Source: Lepturacanthus savala
Lineage: Eukaryota; Chordata; Actinopteri; Scombriformes; Trichiuridae
NCBI GenBank assembly: GCA_030544235.1
Contig: CM060462.1
Coordinates: forward strand, 33,450,526-33,514,525
Direction: 5' to 3'
Length of the DNA: 64,000 nucleotides
The first letter of the stretch is position 1; the number at the start of each line of letters is the position of its first letter. Below the pieces are notes generated by a model. That model was not told where the DNA came from and searched no databases. It worked only from the letters and a program-made list of their open reading frames with translations. The translations under genes and the position numbers were made by a program. Shown here piece by piece: positions 13,006 to 25,950 of this stretch.

Positions 13006-13917
13006 GTTTTAAAAAAATAAAAAGTAAAATTAAAACACAAGCTATCAACTAGTTTTATATTCTCGGTGGATTCAATATTTAAAATTTATCATTCTTTTTC
13101 AGTTCCATCATTTGACATTTTATGATAAAAAAATCACACATTCCTTGTGCTTTTGGTAAAATAAATGGTGCAAATGGACTTGATGATTTTCAAATGATAA
13201 AAGAATTTACATTTTGAGAAACCTGATGAATCCTTTTAAAACTGTAATTTAAAAAGTTTTAACTTTCTCATCTTCCGAACCATTTTTTGTCACTGGCCCA
13301 TTAACAAAAAAATTTGATACCATCCAGCCTTACAAGATGTTACAATACAAATGTGCACTATGATATCTTGTTATAATGTAAACTATAATCTTCATGTTCC
13401 TCACTGGATAATTGAGCTCTTAAAAATAAACTAAGATCAACAAGATGCAGAGGAGGTAAGTATATACTGTAACAAATAATTCTAAAACAAAAATAAACAT
13501 ATTATTGAGGGAAAGAAAGCTCCACAAAACAGAGTAACTAATGTATTACAGCATGTCTGGAGCAAAGAGTTTATTCATTTTCAGAAATATAGGAAAAAGC
13601 CAAAGAATGTCTCCATTTTCCGTCTTTTGTTATTCACACACTAATAGCTACAGGCGCTGCTTTGCTTTTACATTTGTTACCATGACTATGTGCCAGTGGC
13701 CGGCCATCTGTGGTCTCGGCAGCAACAAACTCACAGTGTTTCCGTGCAGGGATTACTGACCGGAGAGAGAGAAACGGAGAGATGATGTATGACGTTCTCT
13801 CAAAGCGCACGAATCGCAGCGCCGCATGGAGCTGGCTGTCTGACTTGGGAGGACGGATCTCTTTGATGGTTGCAAAGATCAAAGGCAAGAGATTTGCTAC
13901 TATCTGCAGTAATTTCA
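13006..13917. other. no feature recognised; GC-richer patch at 13690-13920
   Basis: AT-rich to about 13680, then a patch with several CpGs (gcacgaatcgcagcgccgc). Overlapping short frames occur on both strands there, but none shows a domain. The patch could be a repeat fragment or regulatory DNA. Confidence 0.35.
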
Positions 13918-13981
13918 GAGCCCCCCCACACACATACACACACTCACACACTCTCTCTCACACATACACACATACACACTA
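13918..13981. repeat. (CA)n-rich imperfect microsatellite
   Basis: Mixed cacaca, catacaca and ctctct units after a run of C. Confidence 0.9.
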
Positions 13982-14407
13982 AACTGTCCCTTCTTCTGTT
14001 AGATTTTGTAAAGAAAAACAGTCTTCATTTCTATTCCATTTATTTTAATCCAGAGCCTGGTTCTACCCGTGTTTTCAGTAATTTCACCGGTGCTGAGGAA
14101 CAACGGACATCTTGTCGTTAAAGTGTGAATGCCTCTAAAAGAAGTGGCAATAGCCAAAGAAGACCCAGATGTCATTGCACTGCTATAAAACATTTATGAG
14201 CCATTAGACTGCCATGCCAGAGGATGCTGCTACTGGTAAAGGGAGGAGGGGATACCAGGTGAATTTACCAACCTGTTTGTTTTCTTCACGACTGACTTTT
14301 CCAAATTTTTTTTTTCAAGGAGTAGTTGTACACATAAAACCAGTGTATCCAGTTGAAGAAAAAAAATCATACAGTGGTATTAAATTACTCCATGCTCTGA
14401 AAGATGG

Positions 14408-14412
<5 letters not shown>

Positions 14413-14492
<80 letters not shown>
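14413..14492. repeat. (GT)n microsatellite
   Basis: About 40 uninterrupted GT units. The open frames on both strands here are Cys-Val and Thr-His translations of the repeat. Confidence 0.97.
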
Positions 14493-14493
<1 letters not shown>

Positions 14494-17400
14494 TCATCTG
14501 CAAGAACATACTGCAAGTGAATCTCACACAGCCCTCTTCACTGCATCATGTCAGCTGAGAGGCCAGCGCAGATATGGAAGCTAAAGCCCTTTTTCTAAGG
14601 GATTTCTCTGTAAGAAGGTGATTTTGTTCTCTTGGTGTCCGCTATATTACTTTCAGCATTTCTGCAGCTAAGACGAGATCTCATTTCAGCATCGTGCCCG
14701 ACAGAAGAGGCTTAGGAGGAGATGACAGGCCTCTGTCAGAGCCTCTGTGCCAGGAAAATTAGGGTTACACAATTACACACAGTTCCAGAAGCGTCACCAA
14801 AAAGCCCTCTTCGTAATTGGATCCATTTTAGGGGGTTTAAAGCCCTCTTCTATGAGATATACAGTCTGAGCATCCCGAGGAACAGGATTCGTCCCTCTCT
14901 CTCGGCCTACATCTCTTTTGCATTTAGACTGGCCCGAGGAAAAAACAAACAAAGTTAGTCCTGTCACATTCAGTTGTGCCGAAGCAGATGCAACACGTCA
15001 CTCTAAAACTGAATAATTAATCTGTTTCTATTTTTATTTTATTTATTTTTTTGACTAGAATGTCAAGCTGCCTCTGTCAAGAGCAGGCCGATGGAATAAT
15101 ATGACACATAATTCAAAGTGCACTGTATATTGTGTTTAGCTGTGTTTTGAGCATTAATTGCTTCTCCAGAGAGGTATTTCAAGTGGTTCACAATAGAAAG
15201 CTTTGATGGATGGCAGTTGAATAACAATGTAACTGTAATTGCTTTCAGCAAAGCCTGATCAGTGGCAAGCCTAATATAGTCACCATTATTAATGTGAATG
15301 CGATATATAATGTGAATAAATGAAGTGTACAGCTTTTAATTCCAAAAAGAAATTACTGTCAACTGATGAAATCATAAACCGGCTCACATACATACAATTT
15401 TTAATTATATCAAACATTGTGTTGATAGCAGTTTTCAATGTTACCTGATGAGTCAGCCTGTTTTGTCCCGGATTTACATTGCCTACACGTGTACGAGCGA
15501 TTCACAAGAAAGTATGCGTGAACATATTCCAAGAAACTGTTTGTAATTCTCTCTCATTGATAGAAGCCTCCCTGAGGACTCAATGCTCTCCTGTATTTGT
15601 TATAACTTATGCAAACAGAAATTTACATTAAAAGTTTCCTGCTGGCTTCCAACAATGCGATATCTTTGTCATCAATTTTAGTGGTACATTTTTAGTGTTT
15701 CTCTTTATCATTAAAGTGGGTTTATGCAACATAAAATCGACATTTTTACTGCTAAGATCAGTGATTATCTATATTCCTATAGACTATATTTTGATTTAAT
15801 TTGTTTTAAAGGTACATTTGTACTTGGGTATTGAGGTATTAAAAGACTAGGTATTTTGTTTTTGTTTTCTTCTACAGTTTTATTTCTGTTGCATCCATTT
15901 TTAAAGGTAAGTATTGTAACACTAAAACACCTTTCATCACTGTAAAGCTATTAACTTAGACATCTATTGATAAGTGTGTCTACAACCTTAAGTTTATGAA
16001 AAAAAAAAAAACATTTATAATGGATCCACACTATTTAGGTGTTCCAGTGCCTGGGCCTGAAGGATTTTTGCCAACGACCTCTTGAATAAGAGGTTATTGG
16101 TTAATGAGTGATGAGTTATCTGTATATGCATCTATATATCTCCTGATTTAAGACTTTGGCTTTTGCTGTTTTGATCAAATACAGTACATTTATAAAATTA
16201 GTAACTTGAATTATACACTTTGTCAATGTTTTATCTTTGTATGTGAAAAATATCTGCAGGTCTGCAGCAGCACCCGAGCAACTGCATCAGATTCACAGAC
16301 TGTGCCTTTAACAGCTGTGAGACTGAAAGTAGAAGTCACGCCTTTAAAAGCGGGATGAAAAGTCAGTAATTGCTCAGAAACAATGAAATTGCTTGCAGAA
16401 TTTATGAGAAAAGGTCTTTGAGAGCCTATAGGAGCTGCAGCATCAACTGAGCATGTGCACAGCCTGAAGGTTTGCCTGATGATTCAGCTTCTAACAGGGT
16501 TAGAGAAAATGATGTAGACAAGTCAAAAATTTAATTTAAAAACTGGTTCAAAGAAATGTGCAGACGTCATTTAGCTACAAACAATAATACATCTGAATAA
16601 AAGCATGCATGTTCAAAATCCTGCTGCTCTCCATTCAGTGGTGTAAGAAATGGAAAGAATCTACAAAAATGTGTTTTGATATATTATGTACCAACCTACA
16701 CACTGTGGCTTACATGCTAATTGGACTCTTCAATCTTTAATGTCAATTGAAGGAAATACATTCATGACAAAGTAGGCTATCACTCCTCTCTTATCACAAA
16801 ACACCAAACTGGATGTCACCTTGTATTCCCCTGGGTGTTTATTAGGAGGATCAAACTGTCTGGGGGAGACTATAAAGGTGATTGCGGGTGTTTATGAGAA
16901 CTTATTTTCAATCAAGTAAACGCAGTGGAGTGACTTTCCTCTTGAGCACAATTCAGCCCTTCACATGCTGAGTGATAATTGCAGCTCTTCTGAAAAGGCA
17001 GTTTTCATGCTCGCTCTCAAGGTGTTTCTTCTTTTGCTCCCCCCGATTCTCTATTTTGGATCTGTTTCTTAAATGTGCATGACTTGAGGAAGCAGTTGAA
17101 TAGGAAAAGATAAAGTTAGAGGAGCACAATGTCCTTCTCCTCAAGCAAGGTCAAATTAAACTTTAGTAAAAGCCAATTGTAAACTGTGGTTTTTGTGCTT
17201 GTGTGGAGAGAAGATGTTCGAATCCATCCGTGTTATAAGTGATGAGGTTTAATGCAGGAAAGTGAGGACGACACACGACCGCTAGGGGTTCTGTAACAGA
17301 GACCAAAACCCCAAAACATCCAAGGTCTTGTGTTGTGGTCTCCATCTTCCGGTAGCAGTCTCCTTGCACCACCACCAACCCAATCTTACATCCTCTATCA

Positions 17401-17742
17401 AAATTTGATGTATTCAGTTAGAAAAATTTCCTAGAAGAGTTAGTTAGCAGAGTGGCAAAACATCTCTGACATAGATTACTGTATTTACCAGCATAGCAGT
17501 AATACAAGAATTGACAGCACATGACAGAAAACAAGGAGGCTTTGTATAAAAACGGTCACTCTGATGTTTTAGATTGATGCATGTGTATGTATATTAATTG
17601 CTATAGTTTGGGATTTTTCGTGACTTTTCATTCAATTTTTGAACCAAATTTTCAATTCAATTTTTTGAATTGAAAGTGGGTTTGCACATTTCAATTTATT
17701 TTTTATTGTACCTCTTAAGCCATAGAAGCCCCCCCAAAAAAT
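14493..17742. other. no feature recognised
   Basis: Mostly AT-rich with short patternless frames and several poly-A/T runs. Confidence 0.4.
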
Positions 17743-17881
<139 letters not shown>

Positions 17882-17964
17882 ACAGTATAGATATAGGTTT
17901 ATTATTGTCTGGTTTCTTTAGTCTTTTATATGTTTATACGTTTTTATTATGTATGTATATGTAA

Positions 17965-17983
17965 TGTTTCCCGAAGGGAAACA
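17965..17983. other. small perfect hairpin
   Basis: tgtttccc-gaa-gggaaaca: 8-bp arms and a 3-nt loop. No terminator-like U run or known role is visible. Confidence 0.5.
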
Positions 17984-18168
17984 CTACACATATATACAGC
18001 CACCACCAGACTAGACCACAGCACCACACCAGACACTGCAGATGAGATCCTGAGCTAAATTAATCAGTCATTCTACAGCCCTCCTGCATTGTCCCCTATT
18101 AATCATCAAACCCACCATGCTGCATATGGAAACCTTATTTTTTCTGGGAGTAGTTAAGTTGTCAATTG

Positions 18169-18824
18169 ATGTGTACTAGGGGTGGGACTTGATTGAAGGA
18201 AATTAATCTAATTAATTACAGGTTTTGCAATTAATTAATCACAATTAATCACATATTATTTGCCCCAAACCAGCATTTATTTTTTGTAAATTACTTTTTG
18301 TTGCTATCTGTAGCACATTTTCTAAACCCTTATCTTCAACCACAGCTCTGGGAAATTTATCAGTGTTTCCAATGTTGAATTATTCAAGTTCTTCCTTATG
18401 AAGCCAGTCATTTGTTCCAGTTTGGGTGGCTGCTTTGTTCTCTTGTCCAGAACCAGAACCAGAACCGCCTGACCTGTGACAGGACAGTGACATGTTTTGC
18501 ATTTAAATGGTATTGTGGTATTGGTGCTTCTGTGATATGCAAACTCTTCACTTTTCTGCACAGTTTTCAATAAATGACACCGTTGGCAACACTTCCATCA
18601 GGTCGTTTTTTTTTTTTTGGAGAGAAATTTAACATCCAGCAGAGCGCTTTCATTGTTGTAGTCGTAGCTGTGTGTGTCAGTATAATTCTCGTACCACAAC
18701 ATGGTGACTGACAAACGTTCCATGTTTGTTGACATGTAAACTACGGTAAAATGCCCTAATATTTTCATGTATTCTTTTCTTTGTAAAATCATAATTAAGG
18801 CTTTAATGTCCCACTAGTGTATAC
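18169..18824. mobile_element. hAT-like MITE with ATTAAT-rich end
   Basis: The core 18177-18816 (640 bp) begins TAGGGGTGGGACTTGATT and ends AATGTCCCACTA; the reverse complement of the right end, TAGTGGGACATT, matches the left end with a small gap. The left end is followed by the attaatctaattaattac and aattaatcac words common in one fish hAT family. Flanking 8-mers atgtgtac (18169-18176) and gtgtatac (18817-18824) agree at 6 of 8 positions, fitting an old hAT target duplication. No transposase is encoded; the minus-strand frame at 18322-18570 has no known domain. Confidence 0.75.
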
Positions 18825-20183
18825 ATATCTACACCCTCATGTATTCACCTAGCACACCTGAATTTCTATTCAAATGTATTACAAAATATGACTATCAACC
18901 CCCACTGTTAGGATGAAACTGAGCAAGACTCCTTATGCCCAGGTTTCTGTATGTGCCAAGAGAAGATGGTCACCTGAGAAACATACTGCAGCCACTAATT
19001 CTCTGGAAAAGAAAAGTTAAAAAAAAAAAAAAAGTTCTCTCTCATCTGTTTGTTCATTTGTATCTACTGAATAAACAATATTACGCAATTTGGGTCTAAT
19101 TAACAGCAAAATAACAATTAACAAGAAAACGCAGCTTACTTTATCCTCCAGCTGCTGCTGACACCTGTTACAACAACTATCATCTGAGTCATATCATTAT
19201 GCTGCTTTCTGACAGACTGTCAAGTGATAACAAATTATCAAGCCCTGACATGTTTTTTACCTCTTCTACCTTGAAATATCTCTGAAAAATATTTAACAAT
19301 ATTTATTGATTCCCTGCCTTCCTGTACTCGTCTGTTCTGTTTTTAATGGGCGTAGATACAACAGCTTGAGAGGCAGGGGCAGTTTGCTTAATTACAATAA
19401 ATTTGTGGCTCTTATCTGTCCTTATTCAACCTTGGCAATTTTTACTGCACTCCTTTTACAAGCTCACTCCTCCAAGGCACAGAAAACGCCTATCTTTGCA
19501 TCAAATATCTGCTTAAAACACAGAACTAAAGCTTATCTACAGGCAGCTATGAGCGTGCTAAGAGAGCAAATGATTCAATTCCTGTACAGCAACTCGGCCT
19601 GTGATGCATTGAATCTCTCAGCATTCAGGAGAGGATAGTTTCCCATTTGGTGAATGGACACATTTAAATTATTCCTCGATAATAGACCTTATATCTGGAA
19701 TTTTAACCAAGTGTCACTGAATCGAAATTCTAATAAACCAAATTTTTAGAGATAAGAAGTTTTTTTTTTTTTTTCTAGAGAGGTTATGAGACCTAATCTC
19801 ACTAATTCGAACCGCTAAGCAACAGTATTGCAAAAATAGAGCCACTGTCTTGCACATGATGTCAGAGAAGACAACCAAACAACCAAAGCCCTACAGCAAG
19901 AATGTGGAAGGTGATGGTCCTGGAGCACCAGACCGTCAACACACTGAAAGAACAAGCCTCTGAAAATTCACAAATTGGCCGTGTTCCTATCAGACAATCT
20001 GCTGCTGGTGCAGTCAGTCAAAACACATCATGGCATTTCCAGGCTTCATGAACATGAAGCCATAGGGCCTCTGGGTACAAATGCAGCTGACTTTAAAGTA
20101 ATGCTTAATATGCAAAAAAAAAGGCTATTGGCACTATATGGTTCTTATTTAACTATATTTTCTAATATTGCCTGTGAACCAGT
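18825..20183. other. no feature recognised
   Basis: Poly-A near 19018-19034 and poly-T near 19760-19775. The 110-codon plus-strand frame at 19306-19638 has no domain signature and is probably chance. Confidence 0.35.
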
Positions 20184-21576
20184 TAAGGCCGCACAATTAA
20201 TCAAATTTGAATCTAAATCATGATTTTGAATGCCACAATTAAATGAGTGTGATTGTCCACAATACTGACATTTTTAATGTGTGCTCTTCTGCATATAAAA
20301 TCATGTACTTCCACAAGTACCATAAGTTACAAACTATAAAGCGCACCTTAATATAAGTCACACCAGCAACATTTAGGGAAGAAAACAAATGTGTATAATA
20401 TACAAGCTGCACTGGACTATAAACCGCAGGTGTTTTAATGTTTAATTACCATATGTAAGGGTTCATGCACAGAGGGGATTATTGGGATTGAGATGGCTGA
20501 AGTATCCATTTTATTAACATTTCAACAAACAAGTTGCATATTTCCATAACTTATTCAAGTGTTACTATTTAGTGCAGTAGTACCGAACATATACTGTGCT
20601 GTGTAAACTGTATCACGTAACGTTTCAGACATACAAAGTTTCACGTGTTTAACAGCATTCAAAACATGTACACTCACGGTACAGAATAAACAGTGTGCTC
20701 CTGGCGTATGTGTATGTCATACATGTGTATGTCCCGGCTTTCTTTTTTTCTTCCTTCTTTCATAGTCAGATGCATTTCTTTGTTTATTTTCCATAATGAG
20801 GGTTTGTGCATAAAAATTTCCTTTGCCCAAACTGTCACTTTCGTCTGTCTTGAGTATTATATCACATTTGCATTCGTTGTTCGAGCGAACTGCTTGTCTC
20901 ACTCACTTTTCTGACCTCTGACCTTTTCTGCTGAAACCTGCTGCTTAAAAGTGGGGGACTTAGAAATGTGACTGGCCATAGAAATACATATAGAAGGTCC
21001 CTAGTGGTTGGATTTAATTGTATAAATCACATATTAGCTGCACTGTTGTATAGGCCGCAGGGTTCAAAGCATGGAGAAAAAGTTGCACCTTATAGTCCAG
21101 AAATTACAGTATTAGTCAGCCAACTATTAGGGAGCGAACAAGACAGCAGCTTCAACCTAGTGTCTCTGATTCTCTGGTACTATAGTAGAGAAATAGACAA
21201 GAAGAGACAACTCACAGCAAGATGTTATGAGTCGAAGGCAAGATGCTAGAAAGGGATTAACAACAATGGTATTGATGTTTTTTGGAATTAGGAAAAATGA
21301 TACGAAGAAAGAACAAATCACATACAAACAATGACCTACAGTGAGCAGCAGAGCAAGACCACATCAAAGCTAGACTTAGGGAATTCTCATTCATGTGCAA
21401 CATCAACCGACGTTGACGATTTTTGACCCATGGTTCTATACACCTCGCAATACACCTGCAAGTACCCTCCAACTGCATGTCATGTGACAACCTTTCTATA
21501 ATCGTGAAATGATCATGATCACAATATTTATCAGAATAATGGTGGTTAGAATATTGGCCATAATCATGCAGCAAGA
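20184..21576. mobile_element. hAT-like element interrupted by a nested element
   Basis: The left end taaggccgcacaattaatca and the right end tggccataatcatgcagcaa (reverse complement ttgctgcatgattatggcca) resemble the two ends of a fish hAT family starting with GGGCTGCACGATTA. Next to the right end, aatcgtgaaatgatcatgat repeats the motif. The middle is occupied by the nested element at 20318-21111. A target duplication could not be confirmed, so both borders are approximate. Confidence 0.5.
20318..21111. mobile_element. long-TIR DNA element nested in the hAT-like element
   Basis: The left end (taccataagttacaaactat, then aaagcgcacc, later tgcactggactataaaccgc) pairs with the reverse complement of the right end (tactgtaatttctggactat, then aaggtgcaac, later ccctgcggcctataca). 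Imperfect inverted repeats extend roughly 100 bp. The 'actataagccgcac' wording is widespread in fish genomes. No transposase is visible, and the superfamily is not assigned; TA at both ends may be the target duplication. Confidence 0.65.
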
Positions 21577-21804
21577 GTCTGTGTTGTCCAAAAAGAATTA
21601 AAGACACTGAACATGGACTTGTGAGATAATGCCATACACACTTCTTCCTCTTGTACCTATATTCATAAATGTGTATTAATCAGCCATTAGAAACAGTACC
21701 ACAAATGCACTATTTATTACCATTTGAGAAACACCGAATTCAATATCATGTATAGTATGTACAATGTTCTAAAAGTACCTTCCTTGATCATCCATGTCTC
21801 TAAA

Positions 21805-22171
21805 ACCTGATTGAAATCCAGTCATCTTCTATACCCGCTTATTCCTCATTAGGGTCACAGGGGTCAATCCCAGCACATTACAGCAAGAGACAGGGATACA
21901 CCCCAGATTGTCGCCAGTCTATCATGGGGCACACACACCATTCACTCACATATTCACACCTATGGCCAATTTAGAGTCGGCATTTAACCTCAGCATGTTT
22001 TTGGAGTGTGGGAGGAAGCCGGTGTACCCGGTGAAAACCCATGCAGACAAGAGGAGAACATGAAAACTCCACAGGTCCCAGAGCCAGAAGGTCCTTAACC
22101 TGCGACCTTCTTGCTATGAGGCGACAGCACTAACCCCTGCGCCACTGTGTCGCCCACCTGACTGAAATCCA
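21805..22171 (-). mobile_element. tRNA-derived SINE, copy D, with 16-bp target duplication
   Basis: The element (21821-22155) is flanked by acctgattgaaatcca (21805-21820) and acctgactgaaatcca (22156-22171), which differ at one base. It has the same landmarks and orientation as the other copies. Compared with copies C and E it lacks the words 'tgctggagcc' near the tail side, and its (TGAC)n tail is reduced to one unit. It is more diverged than C and E, so older. Confidence 0.9.
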
Positions 22172-22240
22172 CTTGTGGCTAATTCAATAAGCATTTTTCA
22201 TGGCAGACATTTTGATGTGTCATAACAGAAAAAGAAAGAA

Positions 22241-22371
22241 GTGTAGCTAATAACATTAATGATGGCTTAGCTCCATCCAGATGTGTTAAGAAGCCAAGGA
22301 GACGGCGTGCAGGGGCCTGGCACTGGAACAGAGAAATGGAATGCTGCCATTAATAATGTTATTAGTTACAC
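22241..22371. repeat. imperfect long inverted repeat
   Basis: gtgtagctaataacattaat...gatggc (22241-22266) faces gccattaataatgttattag...ttacac (22346-22371). The arms are about 26 bp with few mismatches, separated by about 80 bp of GC-richer sequence. This could be a small MITE or a structured regulatory element. No target duplication was found. Confidence 0.6.
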
Positions 22372-22499
22372 CTCTGTTTTACAAGTCAAAATGTCTGATG
22401 AGAAAAGGTGTCTTGATTAGACATGACTCATAAAAGACACACACGTCTATATAAAGTCTAAAGTTAACCGTGCATGTCATATACGACTAAAACAAGCCA

Positions 22500-22920
22500 T
22501 TAAAGGCTGATTGATGGTTCTGTGTTGAATCTAAGCAGAATCTGCACCCTACGCTGTTGTGAGCATTTAAATTTGTGTACTGTTGTGTCTGAAATTACAC
22601 CAAAATCCTCCTTCTGTCTACAAACAACGAAGACTGAAACTGAGCAGATTTAGTTGGATTTGGACCTAATAAATGTTGAACAACAGTTTCTTACAATGCG
22701 GAAAAGATTAACTATATCAAAGGAGATGTACAACTGTTGTACAACCATTGAAGAGGTCAAGGCAGAAGGAAGATGAACTTTCTATGCTGTCTGGTCAATC
22801 AGTATCGCTGCGAGACATCGACCAATCACAGCTGCTTCTGGGGAGTTGCAAGTAGGACTACAGTGTAGGCTGTGTGTAAGGTACACTGTTACACCAATCC
22901 AATGCTGTAGGCTCTATGTA
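22500..22920. mobile_element. Harbinger-like MITE, copy 1
   Basis: The left end ttaaaggctgattgatggtt is followed by ctgtgttgaatct. Internally it shares aaatgttgaacaacag..ttacaatgcggaaaag and the 'cagagctgct'-type segment with the element at 48990-49308. The right end is eroded: accaatccaatgctgtagg near 22892 corresponds to the inner part of the right terminus. The ending (T)TAAAGGCTGATTTATG is, as I recall, that of fish PIF/Harbinger MITEs with 3-bp target duplications. Confidence 0.65.
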
Positions 22921-23469
22921 GATTCTATTCAGAGTCTTTCGTCCAAGAATCTCTCGAAAACACCTCTGCTATACAGTCATAGCTGCTACGTAGAATGTTG
23001 CAGAGGTTGTAGAAGGTTTCAAAGATAAAGAGAAGATCCTTGTTTCATATGAAACTAGACAACCTGAGGCATCCGCTGGTACATACAGAGCTTGTCAGGA
23101 AGTGGGCCAAATCCTGCTCCAAACTTAGGCTACATGTCAAGGGAAAAGGTTGAACTCTCTTTGTGTCTCTTTTGTGTGAATTGGAAACTTTCTTGTTTTA
23201 CTTTTTATACTCAGAACTATTGTTACCTTGATGAAATTCAGCATAAACATGAACACATTTACTGTTGTTAGTCAGCATTTATACTAGTCCATATAAGAAA
23301 CTATTGCGTTCTAAGCTGTTTTGACATTGAGCTACACTGTTTTGTTATTATTTATTGCAGATCAAAAATCTGTCTTTCAAGCTGACAGTCGATGGCCTTG
23401 ATGGTTTAATTGGATCTGTAGTTCAGAGTAGAGAATCTGTGTTCAAAAAGAGATGAAAAGATTTTAAAT
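22921..23469. other. no feature recognised
   Basis: Nothing supported in this stretch. Confidence 0.4.
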
Positions 23470-23567
23470 GTAAATATCCCTGCAAACCTCAATAATATGA
23501 AAAAAGCAACTAATCACATCAAATTGTGGGATTAATTAGTCAATTTTTTAATCGATTGACAGTCCTA
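23470..23567. mobile_element. hAT-like terminus, fragment
   Basis: Ends attagtcaattttttaatc then gattgacagtccta. Its reverse complement begins TAGGACTGTCAATCGATTAA, a typical hAT-type end in fish genomes. The other end was not found, so this is a truncated copy. Confidence 0.55.
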
Positions 23568-23590
23568 ATTATTTATTATTATTATTAAGA
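23568..23590. repeat. (ATT)n microsatellite
   Basis: Short ATT-rich run directly at the hAT-like terminus. Confidence 0.8.
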
Positions 23591-25911
23591 AAAGTCCAAA
23601 ATCTGTACAGTTAGTACTCTGAGAGTAACCCTTAAGTGTTTTTTTTTTGTTTTTTACCTGTAGTGTAAAAGTATTGTTGTTGTTGTTTTTGCATTGTTGA
23701 AAATGCTATTTGTTTGGTTTCAAGAAGATTGTATCGTTTTGTATGAGTGTGTTATTTTGTCTTGTTTTGCTACAAATCAATTGCATTTAGAGATACCAAT
23801 AGATTTTTTCACAGCAGCCAGATTGACATGAAATAGTAGATAAATACTAATTATGGCTCCATTCCATTCAGGTCAAACAGAGTCAGGGTGCTGCTCATGT
23901 GCATTTTGGCTCTTGAAAAGACTCTGTTACATTAATGTAACGAACATTGGTATTATTCACAGATGTGTTTTACTTACTATTTACTTACTATTTCATGGGT
24001 TTTGTAAATAATGGTCTACTGGCCAGCAGCAAGGCCTCAAAGCACCCAGAAGCTCGCTATGAGCTTGACCAGAAAGTAATTTTTAGATGATGAAAAATAG
24101 AAAAGAGTAGTAGAAAACAATTCCCCTCAAAAGGTCCGTTTCTACAGAGGTCATGCTCTCTCCTGCCTAGAACACAGTATCAGAGAGGGTCTGAATACTA
24201 GTTACCTGTGAGCTGTGGTCTGGGGAACAAACAGGCTGTTGTTCTTTTTTCAGTGCATCTGAGTTTGACCACAGCCGATCAAAGACTCATTCATAAATTC
24301 TATTTGACAAATTAATCTATATTCACCCAGCAAAAACAACATGAGATACTGCATGGTCACTATGTCTAGAGTGAATGCCATAATTGATAGGTTACATGTA
24401 TGAAAAGTAAAGCACAGTAATATTTTAGTGATGTCGTAATGCTACTGTATATCATGAGATATTGGCTTATTAGGATGCCTGACAGCCAATCACAATGCAG
24501 CTTACACTGTTGTAGCAAGTACACTTTCTTTCTGGGCTGACATTTTCTTGGTGTAGCGTAAGATACAAGGCCAGGCTGATACTTGATAAGGCCATAGAGT
24601 GTAATAACACCCAGTTATTATAGTTTTAGTTTGGATACCGAGAGAATCAATAAAGGTGAGGAAGCCTGTATCTGATCCTGACACAGATTGCAGCTTGGAG
24701 CAGTGCAGTGAAGATTATTGCCACAGACATGTTGTATTTTTTTTAACCTTGGCTATAGTGTAGATGTTTATTTCTTATTTCAAAAAGAGACCATACTGTT
24801 GCAATTTGCAGTTCCGTTTCTATTTGAAAGCCAATCCTTCTGCCACTGCAATCCTTGGCCACTGGTTGGCATAAAATGTAGAGCACAGTACAAAATCATA
24901 GCCTAGGACTTTATTCAGTTGCTGTGATGTTGAATACACTGTGTCCTCCATTGGTTTAGTCCGTGAAGTTAAAACAAATTTTCTTCACGCTCATATTCAT
25001 TCCTTCTCTAATAAAGTTTCTTGACTCCACAGGGAAGGCAATTAACAGAAAAGCAGTAGTGTGCACATTTGCAGTGCCCCAAAATCATAATTTGCACATC
25101 AAACAACCTCCACCTTCATCTCCAGCAATTTGCATATAATACCACAAAGGTGCATCAATGTCAAATAGTCTTCATTCCAATTCCATCTATGTCTCCTCTG
25201 CTGGAATTCTGAAGCAGGTTTACACAGTAAAGTTGGGGGGGTGTCAGGTAGATAGTAAATAGTAAAACAGATGCTGAAGTCTTGGAGGAAGATGTGTTTT
25301 ACTGTTGTTACTGTAAATAATAATGATGAGTTATCAGAGAGTCAAATGTGGTTTTCTGGGTTCTGTCTCTGGGCAAACACTGTTGCGATCGATGTTCACT
25401 AAAGTGAAAGAATGTGGAGGTAAGGAACCGGGTCAATTGACAATTGAAACCACTCTTCATCCACAACACACACAAAGCAGCACATTCAAATAACACATTA
25501 TTAAATAAATGTCACTATCCATTCAAAATATCATACTTCTCAATGTTCACAGGAGCAGGATAAAGCTTCAGGAAAATAGTCTCCACATTTACTTTAAAAC
25601 ATTGCTTTATAAATGGAGGATGCAATGTAGCTATTAGATATTGTTGATCTTTGCCTAATCCATGTAGTAGGCAGAGGTAAAGAAGTTGCCATTAGATTAT
25701 CTCACTTGTAAACTGTGCAATAATACTGTAAGGTACGCAAAAGAATTTATTAACAACTTCTGGCAAACACTGTGAAAAAATTAAGTCATATGAAATATCA
25801 TTGAAACAAAGGTGAAAAATACAAGAGAGAAAAAAAGAGAGATTGAGGCAGTGTTCAAGCAAGAGAGACAGGTGGTTCATGGAAATAGACATGAAGCAGC
25901 ATGGAGTGAAC
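23591..25911. other. no feature recognised
   Basis: AT-rich non-coding sequence with short frames only. Confidence 0.4.
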
Positions 25912-25950
25912 ACACACACACACACACACATACACACAAACAAACAAATA
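25912..25950. repeat. (CA)n microsatellite with CAAA tail
   Basis: acacac run followed by caaacaaacaaa. The overlapping frames are His-Thr repeat translations. Confidence 0.9.

Noticed and set aside
14214..14558. open frames on both strands around the GT repeat
   Set aside because: Cys-Val and Thr-His runs come from the dinucleotide repeat; no domain outside it. The same holds at 17632-17921, 25812-26168 and 60798-61102.
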